Below, piece by piece: positions 7,780 to 16,638 of a stretch of DNA of 64,000 nucleotides. Origin of the DNA: Bradyrhizobium ivorense. Lineage in GTDB: Bacteria; Pseudomonadota; Alphaproteobacteria; Rhizobiales; Xanthobacteraceae. The position numbers and the translations under genes were made by a program. Where the stretch lies: assembly GCF_900696085.1 (NCBI RefSeq), contig NZ_CAADFC020000008.1, positions 186,001 through 250,000 of the forward strand, in the 5' to 3' direction. The notes beneath the pieces were generated by a model, which saw nothing but the letters and a program-made list of their open reading frames with translations, was not told the origin of the DNA and did not search any database. The stretch's first letter is position 1; each line of letters starts with the position of its first letter.

Positions 7780-8643
7780 ATGACCACCATCCGTGGATCC
7801 GCCGCCGCCGTGACCGGAGCCGCCAACGGCATCGGCCGCGCGCTCGCGCTTGAGCTCGCCGCGCGCGGCTGCGACCTCGCGCTCGCCGACCGCGACGAGG
7901 CCGGTCTGCAGGCGGTAGCCGCCGACATTGCGAAAGCCGGCCAGCGCAAGGTCTCCGTGCATCGCGTCGATGTCAGCGAGCCGCATCAGATCGCCGCGTT
8001 CGCGGAGGCCGCCGGCGCCGCCCATCCCGCGCTCAACATCGTCATCAACAATGCCGGCGTCGCTTTGCTCGGCCAGTTCGACGAGATCGACCAGGCGCAG
8101 ATGGAGTGGCTGTTCAACATCAATTTCTGGGGCGTGGTGCACGGCACGCGCGCCTTCCTGCCGCAGCTTGCGCGGCAGCGCGAGGCCCACATCGTCAACA
8201 TCTCGTCGATCTTCGGCATCCTCGCCCCGCCCGGCCAGAGCGCCTATTGCGCGGCGAAATTCGCGGTGCGCGGTTTTTCCGAAAGCGTGCGCCACGAGCT
8301 TGCGGTGGCAAATAGCCCGGTCCGCCTGTCGGTGGTGCATCCCGGCGGCATCGCCACCAACATCGCGCGCAATTCCCGCACCGGGGTCGGCGTCACCGAC
8401 AACGCCCGCCGCGCCGAATCGATCGAACGGTTCGACGCGCTGGCGCGGACCGCGCCGGCCGCCGCGGCGCAGCGCATCATCGCCGGCATCGAGAGCAACG
8501 AGCCGCGCATCCTGATCGGCAAGGACGCCCGCATCATGGACCTCTTGCAACGCTTCCTCCCCGCCACCTACTGGAAGGTGATGCAGCGCCAGATGGAGAA
8601 GACCGCGGCACGCCGGCTGGCGCGCGACGCGGCGGCGAAGTAG
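7780..8643 (+). CDS. SDR-family oxidoreductase
   Basis: 287-residue classical short-chain dehydrogenase/reductase. The cofactor motif TGAANGIG lies at 12-19 and NNAG at 90-93. The catalytic Ser is in NISS (141-143), with Tyr156 and Lys160 in YCAAK. The substrate is not evident; the longer C-terminal tail resembles proteins annotated as acetoin-type or generic dehydrogenases. The gene stands alone, divergent from the response-regulator gene. Confidence 0.88.
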   Translation: MTTIRGSAAAVTGAANGIGRALALELAARGCDLALADRDEAGLQAVAADIAKAGQRKVSVHRVDVSEPHQIAAFAEAAGAAHPALNIVINNAGVALLGQFDEIDQAQMEWLFNINFWGVVHGTRAFLPQLARQREAHIVNISSIFGILAPPGQSAYCAAKFAVRGFSESVRHELAVANSPVRLSVVHPGGIATNIARNSRTGVGVTDNARRAESIERFDALARTAPAAAAQRIIAGIESNEPRILIGKDARIMDLLQRFLPATYWKVMQRQMEKTAARRLARDAAAK

Positions 8644-8699
8644 CGCTGTGGACGATTGCACGACCACAGTGATGAGCAGGTGAGGCGAGCACAAGGGTA

Positions 8700-8872
8700 G
8701 GGTTCCCTCTCCCCTTGCGGGAGAGGGTTAGGGAGAGGGGTGCCACACGGCATGCTCTCTCGATGCACGTGTCGAAGCAAGCATGACCGGAGTTGCGAAA
8801 GCCGCGCCTCCCTCGACGATCACGCCCGGGGCCACCCCTCTCCCCAACCCTCCCCCGCAAGGGGGGAGGGAG
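8700..8872. repeat. CCTCTCCC-type dispersed repeats (two hairpins)
   Basis: CCCTCTCCCCTTGCGGGAGAGGG at 8704-8726 and a second unit (CCCCTCTCCCCAACCCTCC ... GGGGGGAGGG) at about 8836-8871. They occupy the gap between the SDR gene and the FRG-domain gene. Confidence 0.7.
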
Positions 8873-8908
8873 CCTTGGCGGCGTGCTCGCATCACGTTGG
8901 ATGCGCCC

Positions 8909-9754
8909 TCACCCCAGCTGGTTCTTCACGCCGAGCGCGAGGCGATAGACCGGATCGCTCTTCTCCGACGGATAGAGCGCGCTGCGCGCCACCCGAGGAA
9001 AGTCGTCGTTCTTCCAGAACGAGGCCGGCTTGAACGAGAACTTTGCCACCAACCGGCGGCCGAAATCCATTTCGTAGGGATAGTAGTTTTCCTCACGCTC
9101 GTAGCCGGTCATATCGGGGTATTCGCCGAGCAGATAGCCCTCCTGCAGGTGCGGCCGCACCGCCGATGGCGGGCAGACAGAGGACAGGCGAACGATCTGC
9201 AGACCTGCCTCGGCGCTCGCGGTGTTCGCGCCGCTCAGGTTCGGGACACCGAGCACGTAGAGGAAGGCGGTATCGGTCTCGGCCAGTGAGGCAAACGAAG
9301 CTGCGATCCGGACCGAATGGGTGACGTCGAGCAGCGGCGTAGAACAGACCTCGTAGTGCTGCAGGATTGACCAACGCAGCAGGTGATGCCGTTTCAGCCG
9401 ATCGACGCCGAGCAGCTTTTCTTTCGCATACTCCGCGATCAATATCTGCTCGGCGCGCTTGAGCCGCTCGAACCGCTCGACCAAGGTCACGCGGTCCGGA
9501 TTGCCGCGTCCGCCGCGGAACAGCGACGGCTTCAGCGACGAGTTGCCCTTGACGTTGCGGTGGTCGGTACCCTGGCCGCGAAACAGCAGCACGTGGTCGC
9601 GGTTGCGAAACTGCAGCTCGGCGATCTTGGTCGCGAGCTCGACATAGGACCCGACACGATGGCCCGCCCCCTGCCGCACCGCCGAGTTCTTCGCGACCTG
9701 GCAGCCGCGGTGATCGAAGAACGACCAGGTCTTTTGGCTGCCGATGGTTTCCAT
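8909..9754 (-). CDS. FRG-domain protein
   Basis: 281 residues. The FRG motif is at 58-60 (LLFRGQG), followed by PSLFRGG and then QHYEVCSTPLLDVTHSVRIA (about 132-151), the other conserved block of this family. FRG domains are named for their Phe-Arg-Gly motif; their biochemical activity is not established. They occur alone or fused in mobile or defence-type contexts. Here the gene stands alone between repeat clusters, with no toxin, nuclease or Fic partner next to it. The C-terminal 60 residues (FGRRLVAKFSFKPASF) are not recognised. Confidence 0.8.
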   Translation of the reverse strand: METIGSQKTWSFFDHRGCQVAKNSAVRQGAGHRVGSYVELATKIAELQFRNRDHVLLFRGQGTDHRNVKGNSSLKPSLFRGGRGNPDRVTLVERFERLKRAEQILIAEYAKEKLLGVDRLKRHHLLRWSILQHYEVCSTPLLDVTHSVRIAASFASLAETDTAFLYVLGVPNLSGANTASAEAGLQIVRLSSVCPPSAVRPHLQEGYLLGEYPDMTGYEREENYYPYEMDFGRRLVAKFSFKPASFWKNDDFPRVARSALYPSEKSDPVYRLALGVKNQLG

Positions 9755-9777
9755 GCCGGGGCACTCTGCACTCTCAA

Positions 9778-9902
9778 CTCGTCATTGCGAGGAGCGAAGC
9801 GACGAAGCAATCCATCGCTCCGCATATGCCGAGAGATGGATTGCTTCGCGGAGCCTGTCATCCGGCGGCGCTGCGCGCCGACCGGGTGGCTCGCAATGAC
9901 GT
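9778..9902. repeat. TCATTGCGAGG-type dispersed repeat with inverted ends
   Basis: GTCATTGCGAGGAGCGAAGC and GACGAAGCAATCCATC at the left are mirrored by GATGGATTGCTTCGC and CTCGCAATGAC to the right. A second full unit lies at 60732-60823 and a fragment at 29115-29150. Confidence 0.85.
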
Positions 9903-9921
9903 CGGGGCCAGAATCCGGCCC

Positions 9922-10728
9922 TCACCGCCCCACCAACTGATCGGCAAAATACCCGATGGTCTTGCGATAGATCACCGCCCTGTTCCACTCGCGCATCGCC
10001 TCGAAATTCGCGGTACCCTCGCCATAGGGCGCGCCCATCTTGAAGCCGTTGGTGTGGAGCAGGTTCGCGGTCGAGGCCAGCACGTCGGCCACCGAGTGGC
10101 GCAGATCGACATGGCCGTTGCCGTCGAAATCGACGCCATACTTGATGTAGGACGACGGCAAAAATTGCGTCTGGCCGATCTCGCCGGCATAGGCGCCGAT
10201 CATGTCGTTGAGCGCGAGGTCGCCGCGCTGCACGATCTTGAGCGCCGCGAGCAGCTCGCCCTGGAACAGCTCGGTGCGGCGGCAATCATGCGCCAGCGTC
10301 GCGAGCACGCGGAACACCGGCAGCTTGCCCATGTCGCCCTTGCCGAAATCGGTCTCCAGCCCCCAGATCGCAACCAGGATCTGGCGCGGCACGCCGTATT
10401 GCTGCTCGATCCTCGACAGCAGCGCGGCATGCCGCTGCAGCATCGCCCGCCCGCCATTGATGCGCCCCGGCCCGACCCGGGTCGCGACATACTGCTCAAA
10501 CGTCTTGTTGAAGGTGTAGCGCTGCCGCCGGTCAAACGCGAGCACCCCGCCATCCTGCTGCACGCCACCGAGCGCCGACGAGATCACATTCTGCGAAATG
10601 CCGGCCGCAGCGGCTTCCTGCGAGAACGATTGGATGAAGCTGTTGAAATTGCCGCCACAGCGGGCGGCGTGGGAGGGGGATACAAACAAGAAGGCCCCGG
10701 TAAAGGCTACTAACCAACATCTGAGCAT
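9922..10728 (-). CDS. Lytic murein transglycosylase (MltB type, SLT_2 domain)
   Basis: 268 residues with a signal peptide (about 1-21, VSPSHA-AR). The catalytic Glu is predicted at 125 in IWGLETDFGK. Downstream are MGKLPVFRVLATLA and the GEIGQTQFLPSSYIKYGVDF block typical of MltB-like enzymes, then DLRHSVADVLASTANLL. It cleaves the glycan backbone of peptidoglycan to 1,6-anhydro-MurNAc ends. There is no lipobox Cys at the cleavage site and no C-terminal peptidoglycan-binding domain, so it is probably a soluble periplasmic form. Confidence 0.9.
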   Translation of the reverse strand: MLRCWLVAFTGAFLFVSPSHAARCGGNFNSFIQSFSQEAAAAGISQNVISSALGGVQQDGGVLAFDRRQRYTFNKTFEQYVATRVGPGRINGGRAMLQRHAALLSRIEQQYGVPRQILVAIWGLETDFGKGDMGKLPVFRVLATLAHDCRRTELFQGELLAALKIVQRGDLALNDMIGAYAGEIGQTQFLPSSYIKYGVDFDGNGHVDLRHSVADVLASTANLLHTNGFKMGAPYGEGTANFEAMREWNRAVIYRKTIGYFADQLVGR

Positions 10729-10836
10729 GCGAAATTACTCCCGCTTCCGTGACCAATCATGCCATGGCCGAAACGAAGTCGTCAAAAGCGGCAAGCAGAT
10801 ATCCCGCCTCTGTCGACGTTCGTTGCACAGTAACTC

Positions 10837-10850
10837 GGGTAACATTACCC
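10837..10850. promoter_or_regulatory. Perfect dyad GGGTAA-CA-TTACCC upstream of the AT-rich gene
   Basis: A 6-bp-arm perfect inverted repeat about 90 bp before the likely start of the next gene. A TTGATA hexamer lies at about 10874-10879 and an AT-rich stretch follows. It may be an operator; no regulator gene is adjacent. Confidence 0.35.
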
Positions 10851-10936
10851 GGCATTCCGCATAGCCAGCAGCTCTTGATATAACATCTAATGGTTGTGCT
10901 ACATTGGCTCATCCTTCCTCTTTTTGGAACGCCACC

Positions 10937-11662
10937 TTGAGCAAGATCGATCTATCTAGCGGACTTGATGCAGCCTTGACTGCGCTCGTTGCGGGTCTGA
11001 CAGAGACGCTGGATGACGCCACAGAGGAAGGCGTCCACCGGAATGTGATAGAGTTCTACAATGACATGATGGAGATCGCACTCGTACATCAGGACTCCTC
11101 CGTCAAGCTCGCCGAAAGTGCAGTGGCCTTCTTCTCAGAAAGAGCTTTGAACTGGCCACTTTGCTTGTTCCTTGAGCTCTTGGCCAGGTGCCTGTTTAAT
11201 GCTGGGCGGGTGCATGATGGCTGTCTACAACTCGAGAGATTGGCGTACAATGTTCGATCTGACGATCGACGCGCGTCACTAATCGAGCTCGCGGGAGAAG
11301 CTAGCCAGATTGCGAATGAGTACAGCGCGGACGTAAGTCCAATTATCTTGGCCAGCCTAACGCGCGTGTACACCGCACTATACGAGAGTCAGCTCTTGGT
11401 AGAGACATTCCTTCAAGCGGCAAGCATCTATTCGAGCCATGGAGCCCAAAAGGCGGCCTACAGCTGTCTAGAAGACGCCGAAACAATTGGAAGAGCTGAA
11501 AACTCGCTCACACTTCTAGCCAAAGTATACGCGGAGACTGCAGTCGCAGCCTATGAACTGCAAGATTTTGCCTCTTCGATCGCAGCTGGCAACCGGTGTC
11601 TGGGCTCTCATCCTTACGGTTGCAATGATCATCTTGTGGCTGGCAAATGCGCGAAATTCTGA
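10937..11662 (+). CDS. Unknown helical-repeat protein, AT-richer than neighbours
   Basis: 241 residues, with no signal peptide and no family I recognise. The sequence looks all-helical (alternating Leu/Ala heptads, e.g. NVIEFYNDMMEIALVHQDSS and LLAKVYAETAVAAYELQDF), like a TPR or other solenoid. Codon use differs plainly from all neighbours (many AT-ending codons, TTG start), which points to recent acquisition. I chose the TTG at 10937 because TGGAAC lies just upstream; the TTG at 10904 has no ribosome site. It is separated by repeats and stands alone, so no function is proposed. Confidence 0.65.
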   Translation: MSKIDLSSGLDAALTALVAGLTETLDDATEEGVHRNVIEFYNDMMEIALVHQDSSVKLAESAVAFFSERALNWPLCLFLELLARCLFNAGRVHDGCLQLERLAYNVRSDDRRASLIELAGEASQIANEYSADVSPIILASLTRVYTALYESQLLVETFLQAASIYSSHGAQKAAYSCLEDAETIGRAENSLTLLAKVYAETAVAAYELQDFASSIAAGNRCLGSHPYGCNDHLVAGKCAKF

Positions 11663-11693
11663 GCAGTGCTAAGACCACTACCGTCAATCCGGA

Positions 11694-12104
11694 TCATTCG
11701 GTGAGCCGCCGCTCCAGTCCCGCAAAATCTATCTCCGCCCACCTCTCCATGATCCGTCCCTCCCTGATCCGCCAGAACGTCATGCCGCGGAATTCGACGT
11801 GGCGGCCGGTCGGCGGGATGCCGCGCCAGGGGCTGCGGTGCCGGCCGCGCCAGACGAGGCGGCCGGCGACGATGTCGCGTTCCGCCACCAGACATTCGGC
11901 CACCGCCGACAGGTCGGCGAAGGCCTCGTGCAGCGCCGCCGAATGCGCGATCACCTCGTCGGCGCCCATCCTCTTGCCCGCGGCGTGATCGAAGAAGCCG
12001 GGTGCCAAGTGCGCCCGGATGGCATCGGGATCGTGGCGGTTGATGACGGCATCATAATGCGCGAGCACGAGCGCCTTGTTGGCGTCGAGGGTGGCACTGG
12101 ACAT
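11694..12104 (-). CDS. SnoaL-like / ester-cyclase-family protein
   Basis: 136 residues of the NTF2-like fold. Family features are NKALVLAHYDAVINRHDPDA at the N-terminus, SPWRGIPPTGRHVEFRGMTFWR in the middle, and REGRIMERWAEID before the end. This matches SnoaL-type polyketide-cyclase-like proteins of unknown substrate that are common in soil bacteria. It is transcribed towards the AT-rich gene and lies downstream of the DCC-family gene, with about 180 bp between them. Confidence 0.8.
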   Translation of the reverse strand: MSSATLDANKALVLAHYDAVINRHDPDAIRAHLAPGFFDHAAGKRMGADEVIAHSAALHEAFADLSAVAECLVAERDIVAGRLVWRGRHRSPWRGIPPTGRHVEFRGMTFWRIREGRIMERWAEIDFAGLERRLTE

Positions 12105-12288
12105 CGGGGGTGGCGTCCCAAGAGGAAAGTTGCAGAGGTGGCAGGATTCGCCTCATACGCGAATCGGCGGTAGCCGCGCAAGTGACGATGGTCAGAAAAT
12201 CGCTCGGCTTTCGTCCGGCTTTTCGTTTCAGCTGCGTTGCGAAAGTCGGCTGCCGGGAAATCGCCGGAGCTTCCGCGCGCCGGCCTGC

Positions 12289-12669
12289 TCACCAGCGGCC
12301 GTTGCGCCGATTCCAGGCAAACAGCAGGTCGGCGAACCGGTCATAGCCGAACCGGGTCAGCGGCAGCATCACCCGGTTGCCGAACACCGCCGCCAGCCAG
12401 CCCTCGCTCGCGGTCAGGCGCCAGATCGCGATCGCGACATCGGCGCCGACGATCAGGCGGCCGTCCTGGTCGGTGGCATGCAAGCGGCGGCGGACGTCGT
12501 CGAGCGAGACGCCGAACTGCGCCAGCGCATCGGGCGTCTCATTGATGTCCTTGAAGGCGATCCGCCCGGCGCGCACCGCGGCAACCAGCTTGCTGCGCTG
12601 CCAGTCGATGCCGGCGTCGCAGACCGGGCAGCGCGTGTTGTACCAGACGGTCAAATGCGGATCGGGCAT
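12289..12669 (-). CDS. DCC-family thiol-disulfide oxidoreductase (DUF393)
   Basis: 126 residues. The N-terminal WYNTRCPVCDAGIDW contains the CxxC pair (Cys14, Cys17) that defines this thioredoxin-like family. The rest includes RIAFKDINETPDALAQFGVS and GADVAIAIWRL, typical of DUF393 proteins. The usual Asp two residues before the Cys pair (DGxCxxC) is replaced by Asn-Thr. Redox activity is inferred from the family; the partner is unknown. Confidence 0.82.
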   Translation of the reverse strand: MPDPHLTVWYNTRCPVCDAGIDWQRSKLVAAVRAGRIAFKDINETPDALAQFGVSLDDVRRRLHATDQDGRLIVGADVAIAIWRLTASEGWLAAVFGNRVMLPLTRFGYDRFADLLFAWNRRNGRW

Positions 12670-12723
12670 GGCGTACGGCAGCCTAGCCGCCCGCCGGTGC
12701 TGCGTCGAGGACCGGCGACAGTT

Positions 12724-12992
12724 GCTGCGCCCTCTCCCCTTGTGGGAGAGGGCAGCACCGGTGTCGGCCAGGAATGCGCTGGCGATATCGGCCTCAAAAA
12801 GGCACGGCGGCTATTACTGCGCCCTCTCCCCTTGTGGGAGAGGGCTGCACCGGCGTCAGCCAGGAATGCGCTCGGGTGAGGGGTATATCTCCACGTACAC
12901 CGCACTCGCGGAAGCATACCCCTCATCCGGCAGCCTTCGGCTGCCACCTTCTCCCACATCCGCCTTCGCCAAGGCTTCGGCGGACAAGGGGG
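12724..12992. repeat. CCTCTCCC-type repeats with a tandem duplicated unit
   Basis: A block of about 55 bp (CTGCGCCCTCTCCCCTTGTG, GGGAGAGGGC, GCACCGG, GCCAGGAATGCGCT) occurs twice, from 12726 and from 12818, with few differences. It is followed by GGGTGAGGGGTATATCTCC and further inverted units. This repeat cluster fills most of the 480-bp gap before the CHAT gene. Confidence 0.8.
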
Positions 12993-13149
12993 AGAAGGAA
13001 GGGATGCGTGAACGTCGAGCGCACCGGCCGCGACAAAACAGAGATCGCAAAAAACCGCTCCATACCGCCTCCATTCGTCCCGTCTTGTTCATGCAAAGCC
13101 GCACCGTTAAAGCGAGGCCGATGACCGATCACCACGAAGGTGCCTGCCG

Positions 13150-15945
13150 ATGAGATTTGCCGGACTGGCTGCGCGCATCATCGCCGCATCGATCGGGTTG
13201 GCTGCGCTTGGCGCGACGCTCGCGGTCACCACCGGCATCGCCGCCGCGCAGGATGCCCGCGCAAAACGTCCGGCACAGGGCGCGGCCGCGACGCAGGCCG
13301 TCACCGCGCAATTGAAGAGCGCGATCGCGACGACGCGCGGCGGCAAGGCCGAGGTAGGTTACGCGCAGCTCGTCGCCGCGCTCGACGCGGCAGACAAACT
13401 CGACGTCGCGGGCAAGCCGGAGGACGCCCAGTTCGTGATGGGCTGCTATTACCAGGCGACCTCGGCGCTGCGCGCGGTGAAGCGCGACGAACTCGCCGAA
13501 AAGCTGTTCGCGCGGGCGATGCAGAGCAAGGCGGCGGCGCAATCGCCGCCCGCCAATGCCGACGTGCTGTTGGCATACGCCATCCTGACCTCCGACCACG
13601 CCCGGATCCAGGAGGCGGTGCCGCTCTATTTGAAGGCGATCGCCCTGTTCAACGGCTATTGGGGCGAAGGCTCGGAGGAATCGCTGATCGCCAACGACAA
13701 GCTCGCGGTGGCGCTCTCGGCCAACGGCTCGCCGGCCTCCGCGACCAATCTCGGCCGGCGCAATTTCGAGCTGGCGCAGAAGGCGCTCGGCAACGATCAT
13801 CGCACCACCTGGAAGCTCGCCAACAACTATGCCGACATGTTGCGCGAAATCGGCGCGCCCGCCAAGGCGTTGGAGCTCGATTTGTTCGCGATCGAGAAAC
13901 GCGCCAAACATTACGGCGAGAACCACCTCAACACGCTGGTGACGGTCAACAATGCCGGCCAGGATTTTCTCAATCTCGGCCGCTTCGACGAGGCGCGGCG
14001 CTATTTTCGCCGGCATCGCGCGATCGCGACCGTGCTGGCGCCTGGTGATCCGAGCTTTGCCGGGCAGGCCGACGCCTGGCTGTTCTATACCGACATGCTG
14101 GCCGCGGGCGACACGGCGATGCCGGAGGCCAACCTCGAGCGGCTGGAGGCGATCGTCGCCAATGAGGAGAATTTCGCCGACTTTCTGCGGATCAAGGCCG
14201 CGGTGCTGGCGGCAGGCCAGCGCGAGCAACGCGGCGAGCGCGACAAGGGCCTGCGGCTGCGCGAGACCGCGCTCAAGATCTCGACGCGCGCCTTCACCGC
14301 GCAGCATCCGGTCAGTTTCGAGATCGAGCTCGGGATCGCCGAGGCGCTGATCGCGACCGATGCAAGGCTCGCCGTGCAAAAGTTTGCCGCGCTCGATCGC
14401 GCGATGTTCGACTGGATGAAGCGCGAGATTGGCACCGCCGGCGACCGCGCCGTCGCGGAGGCGATCCGCGCCCATGCCGATCATCTGCTGTTCGCGTTCG
14501 GCCGCTTCGCCACCGGCGCCGGGAGCGCGGTGGCGCAGCCGGCGTTTGCCGCCGCGGTGCTGCGCTGGAAGTCGCTCGGCGGCGCCGACGCCACCGCGCT
14601 GCGCCAGCTCGAGACGAAGCTTGCCGGCAAGGACGAGGAGACCGCGCGGCTGGTGCGCACCGCGCTGCGGCTGAATGGCGAGAAGCAGGAGCTGTTCTCG
14701 TCCGGCAATATCGACGACTGGGCGCGCGCGGTGTGGCGGCGCCAGGACGAGGCCGAGAAGGCGCTCGACCAGCGGCTGGCCGCGATCGGCGTCACGCTGC
14801 CGCGCGAGCCGGTGCGCCCGGCGCAGCTGCTGGCGCCGCGGGAAGCCGTAGTCAACTACTTCATCACACGGCAATGGAAGGCGGACCGGCAGTCCGAGGC
14901 GCCGCTGGCGGCGACCGTGCTCTATGCCATCATCGACACCGCGCAGGCCGAGCCGCGCGTGGTCAATCTCGGCGATCCCGGCCGCATGGTCGATGTCGGC
15001 GTGCGCACGGAGATCGCGCGGCTGCGCTCGACCCGGGCGACCGTGCCGGACCTTGCGACAAGCGGCCGCTTCCAGAACCTCGAGGCGCGGCTGATCGCGC
15101 CGCTGGAGCCGCTGCTCGCCGACAAGACCACGCTCTACATCGTGCCTGATGGATTCCTGTTCGCGGTGCCGTTCGCGCTGCTGTCGGGCCGCGACGGCGG
15201 CCTGCTGGAGGATCGCTTCACGATCCGGATGCTGACCAGCCCCGATGCGCTGATCGCGATCCATGCCCGCGAGACGCTGGAGCAGAAGGGCGCGATCCTG
15301 CTCGCCGGCGGCATCGACTATGGCGTGCCGGGGCCGATGCCGCTGCCCGCGACCAAAACCGAGATCGAGGCGATCGCGCGGCTTGCCCGCGCCCGTGGAG
15401 CTGCGGTCGAGATACTGACCGGGGGCGGCGTCGGCGAAACCGTGCTGCGCAAAGCGATCGGCAAGGCCCGCATCGCGCATCTGGCGACCCACGGCTTCTA
15501 TCACGACTCGACGCCGTCGGGCCTCGACACGCTCTGGCAGAGCGGCATCGTGCTGTCAGGCGCCGGCGATCTCAGGTTGCCGGTGCCCGACGAGGCCGAC
15601 GGCTATCTCTACGCCTTCGAATTGATGGACTGGGATCTCTCCGGGCTCGATTTGCTGGTGCTGTCGGCCTGCGAGACCGGCCGCGGCGACGAGAGTTTTG
15701 TCTCTGGCCTGCGCGGCCTGCCGACCGCGCTCGGCATCGCCGGCGCGCGGCGCTCGCTGCTGACGCTGTGGCCGGTCGCCGACGAGGGCACCGCGAACTT
15801 TACCGTGCGCTTCTACGAGCACCTCGCCGGCGGCCTGACCTATTCGGACGCGCTGCGCCAGACCAGGCGCGATGCCCGCGACGGCAAGGTCACGGGCGCA
15901 GCCGACCCCAGTGTCTGGGCGGCATTCGTGCTGTTCGAGGGCTGA
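13150..15945 (+). CDS. Exported TPR-CHAT domain protein (caspase-like protease family)
   Basis: 931 residues. A signal peptide (about 1-34, ending GIAAAQ-DA) suggests a periplasmic or surface location. The middle (about 60-450) is a helical TPR-like region with KALGNDHRTTWKLANNYADM and HLNTLVTVNNAGQDFLNLG. The CHAT domain occupies the last 330 residues, with predicted catalytic His781 (LATHGFY) and Cys841 (LVLSACETGRG). LTLWPVADEGTANFTVRFYE and DPSVWAAFVLFEG close the domain. CHAT proteases are caspase relatives, some acting in bacterial immunity, but most of those are cytoplasmic. No target, gasdermin or nuclease gene lies beside it. Confidence 0.88.
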   Translation: MRFAGLAARIIAASIGLAALGATLAVTTGIAAAQDARAKRPAQGAAATQAVTAQLKSAIATTRGGKAEVGYAQLVAALDAADKLDVAGKPEDAQFVMGCYYQATSALRAVKRDELAEKLFARAMQSKAAAQSPPANADVLLAYAILTSDHARIQEAVPLYLKAIALFNGYWGEGSEESLIANDKLAVALSANGSPASATNLGRRNFELAQKALGNDHRTTWKLANNYADMLREIGAPAKALELDLFAIEKRAKHYGENHLNTLVTVNNAGQDFLNLGRFDEARRYFRRHRAIATVLAPGDPSFAGQADAWLFYTDMLAAGDTAMPEANLERLEAIVANEENFADFLRIKAAVLAAGQREQRGERDKGLRLRETALKISTRAFTAQHPVSFEIELGIAEALIATDARLAVQKFAALDRAMFDWMKREIGTAGDRAVAEAIRAHADHLLFAFGRFATGAGSAVAQPAFAAAVLRWKSLGGADATALRQLETKLAGKDEETARLVRTALRLNGEKQELFSSGNIDDWARAVWRRQDEAEKALDQRLAAIGVTLPREPVRPAQLLAPREAVVNYFITRQWKADRQSEAPLAATVLYAIIDTAQAEPRVVNLGDPGRMVDVGVRTEIARLRSTRATVPDLATSGRFQNLEARLIAPLEPLLADKTTLYIVPDGFLFAVPFALLSGRDGGLLEDRFTIRMLTSPDALIAIHARETLEQKGAILLAGGIDYGVPGPMPLPATKTEIEAIARLARARGAAVEILTGGGVGETVLRKAIGKARIAHLATHGFYHDSTPSGLDTLWQSGIVLSGAGDLRLPVPDEADGYLYAFELMDWDLSGLDLLVLSACETGRGDESFVSGLRGLPTALGIAGARRSLLTLWPVADEGTANFTVRFYEHLAGGLTYSDALRQTRRDARDGKVTGAADPSVWAAFVLFEG

Positions 15946-16047
15946 GGCTCGCAAGGGGCTTTTGCGGGCGAATCCCGCAGGGCAGACCGGCGCGGAAACG
16001 CGGCGATTTGCTTTGACAGTGCGGCTCCGATCGATCACAAGCCGCGC

Positions 16048-16284
16048 ATGCCGAAGAAACCCGGGACCAATCCCAAAGGCGAATTCGCCTTCTTCAACGT
16101 CGTCTATGAAGACGGCTCGCAGCGCTCCAACCGCCGCGTGCCCGCCGAGCTGCTCGGCGGCCTCGACGGCGACGAACCGGCGCGCGCCTACATCCACGAG
16201 CAGGACCGCGAGATCGCGGAAAAGAGCGGCCGCCCGCCCCTCGAGATCAAGAGCATCGCCCGCGTCGGCGCGAAGAAGAAGTAA
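16048..16284 (+). CDS. Conserved small hypothetical protein
   Basis: 78-residue basic, soluble protein starting MPKKPGTNPKGEFAFFNVVY and ending RVGAKKK. It has no signal peptide and no known domain. The repeated charged segments (EDGSQRSNRRVP, HEQDREIAEKSGRPP) suggest a small folded nucleic-acid or ribosome-associated protein, but that is a guess. It starts about 100 bp after the CHAT gene in the same direction and could share its transcript. No ribosome site is obvious. Confidence 0.65.
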   Translation: MPKKPGTNPKGEFAFFNVVYEDGSQRSNRRVPAELLGGLDGDEPARAYIHEQDREIAEKSGRPPLEIKSIARVGAKKK

Positions 16285-16460
16285 CGCGTTCCTCCCTCCC
16301 CTCTCCGTTCGCGGCGCGCGAGATGCCCGCCGGACCGATGTGTCGCACCGGCGCGATACGAGGCGATCTGCCGCGGCTGCATCATTTGCCGGCCGGATCG
16401 CCGCCCCCTAAAGCGCGATGAGATTTGGTCGAATCGTCATTGCGCTTTAGCTCTTTGTTT

Positions 16461-16509
16461 GAGCATGATCTCTTCGGAAAACCGCTTCACACTTTTCCGG
16501 ATCATGCTC
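16461..16509. repeat. Dispersed palindromic element, copy 2 of 3
   Basis: GAGCATGATC ... CGGAAAA ... TTTTCCGGATCATGCTC, a near-perfect hairpin that differs from copies 1 and 3 at only a few positions. It lies in the 354-bp gap between the small hypothetical gene and the cupin gene; I see no other feature there. Confidence 0.9.
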
Positions 16510-16638
16510 TAGGCTGAGCGCGGCTCGCCTTGACGTTGCGCTCCCCCTTTTTCCGCTTCCCCTTGAGTCCGCGATCCCTTCGGGCGCCGGCATGTGCGAG
16601 GCCAACGACAACAACAACCAAGACAGCGGAGGATATCG

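Noticed and set aside
10904..10936. TTG at 10904 as start of the AT-rich gene
   Set aside because: No ribosome site precedes it, and it lies near the likely transcription start; the TTG at 10937 has TGGAAC upstream.
12724..12992. Tandem similar units as a CRISPR array
   Set aside because: Only two imperfect direct copies with a hairpin-rich core and no regular spacers; they belong to the CCTCTCCC repeat family.
13129..15504. Long open frame (791 codons) antisense to the CHAT gene
   Set aside because: Same GC-bias shadow; the plus-strand frame has signal peptide, TPR and CHAT motifs.
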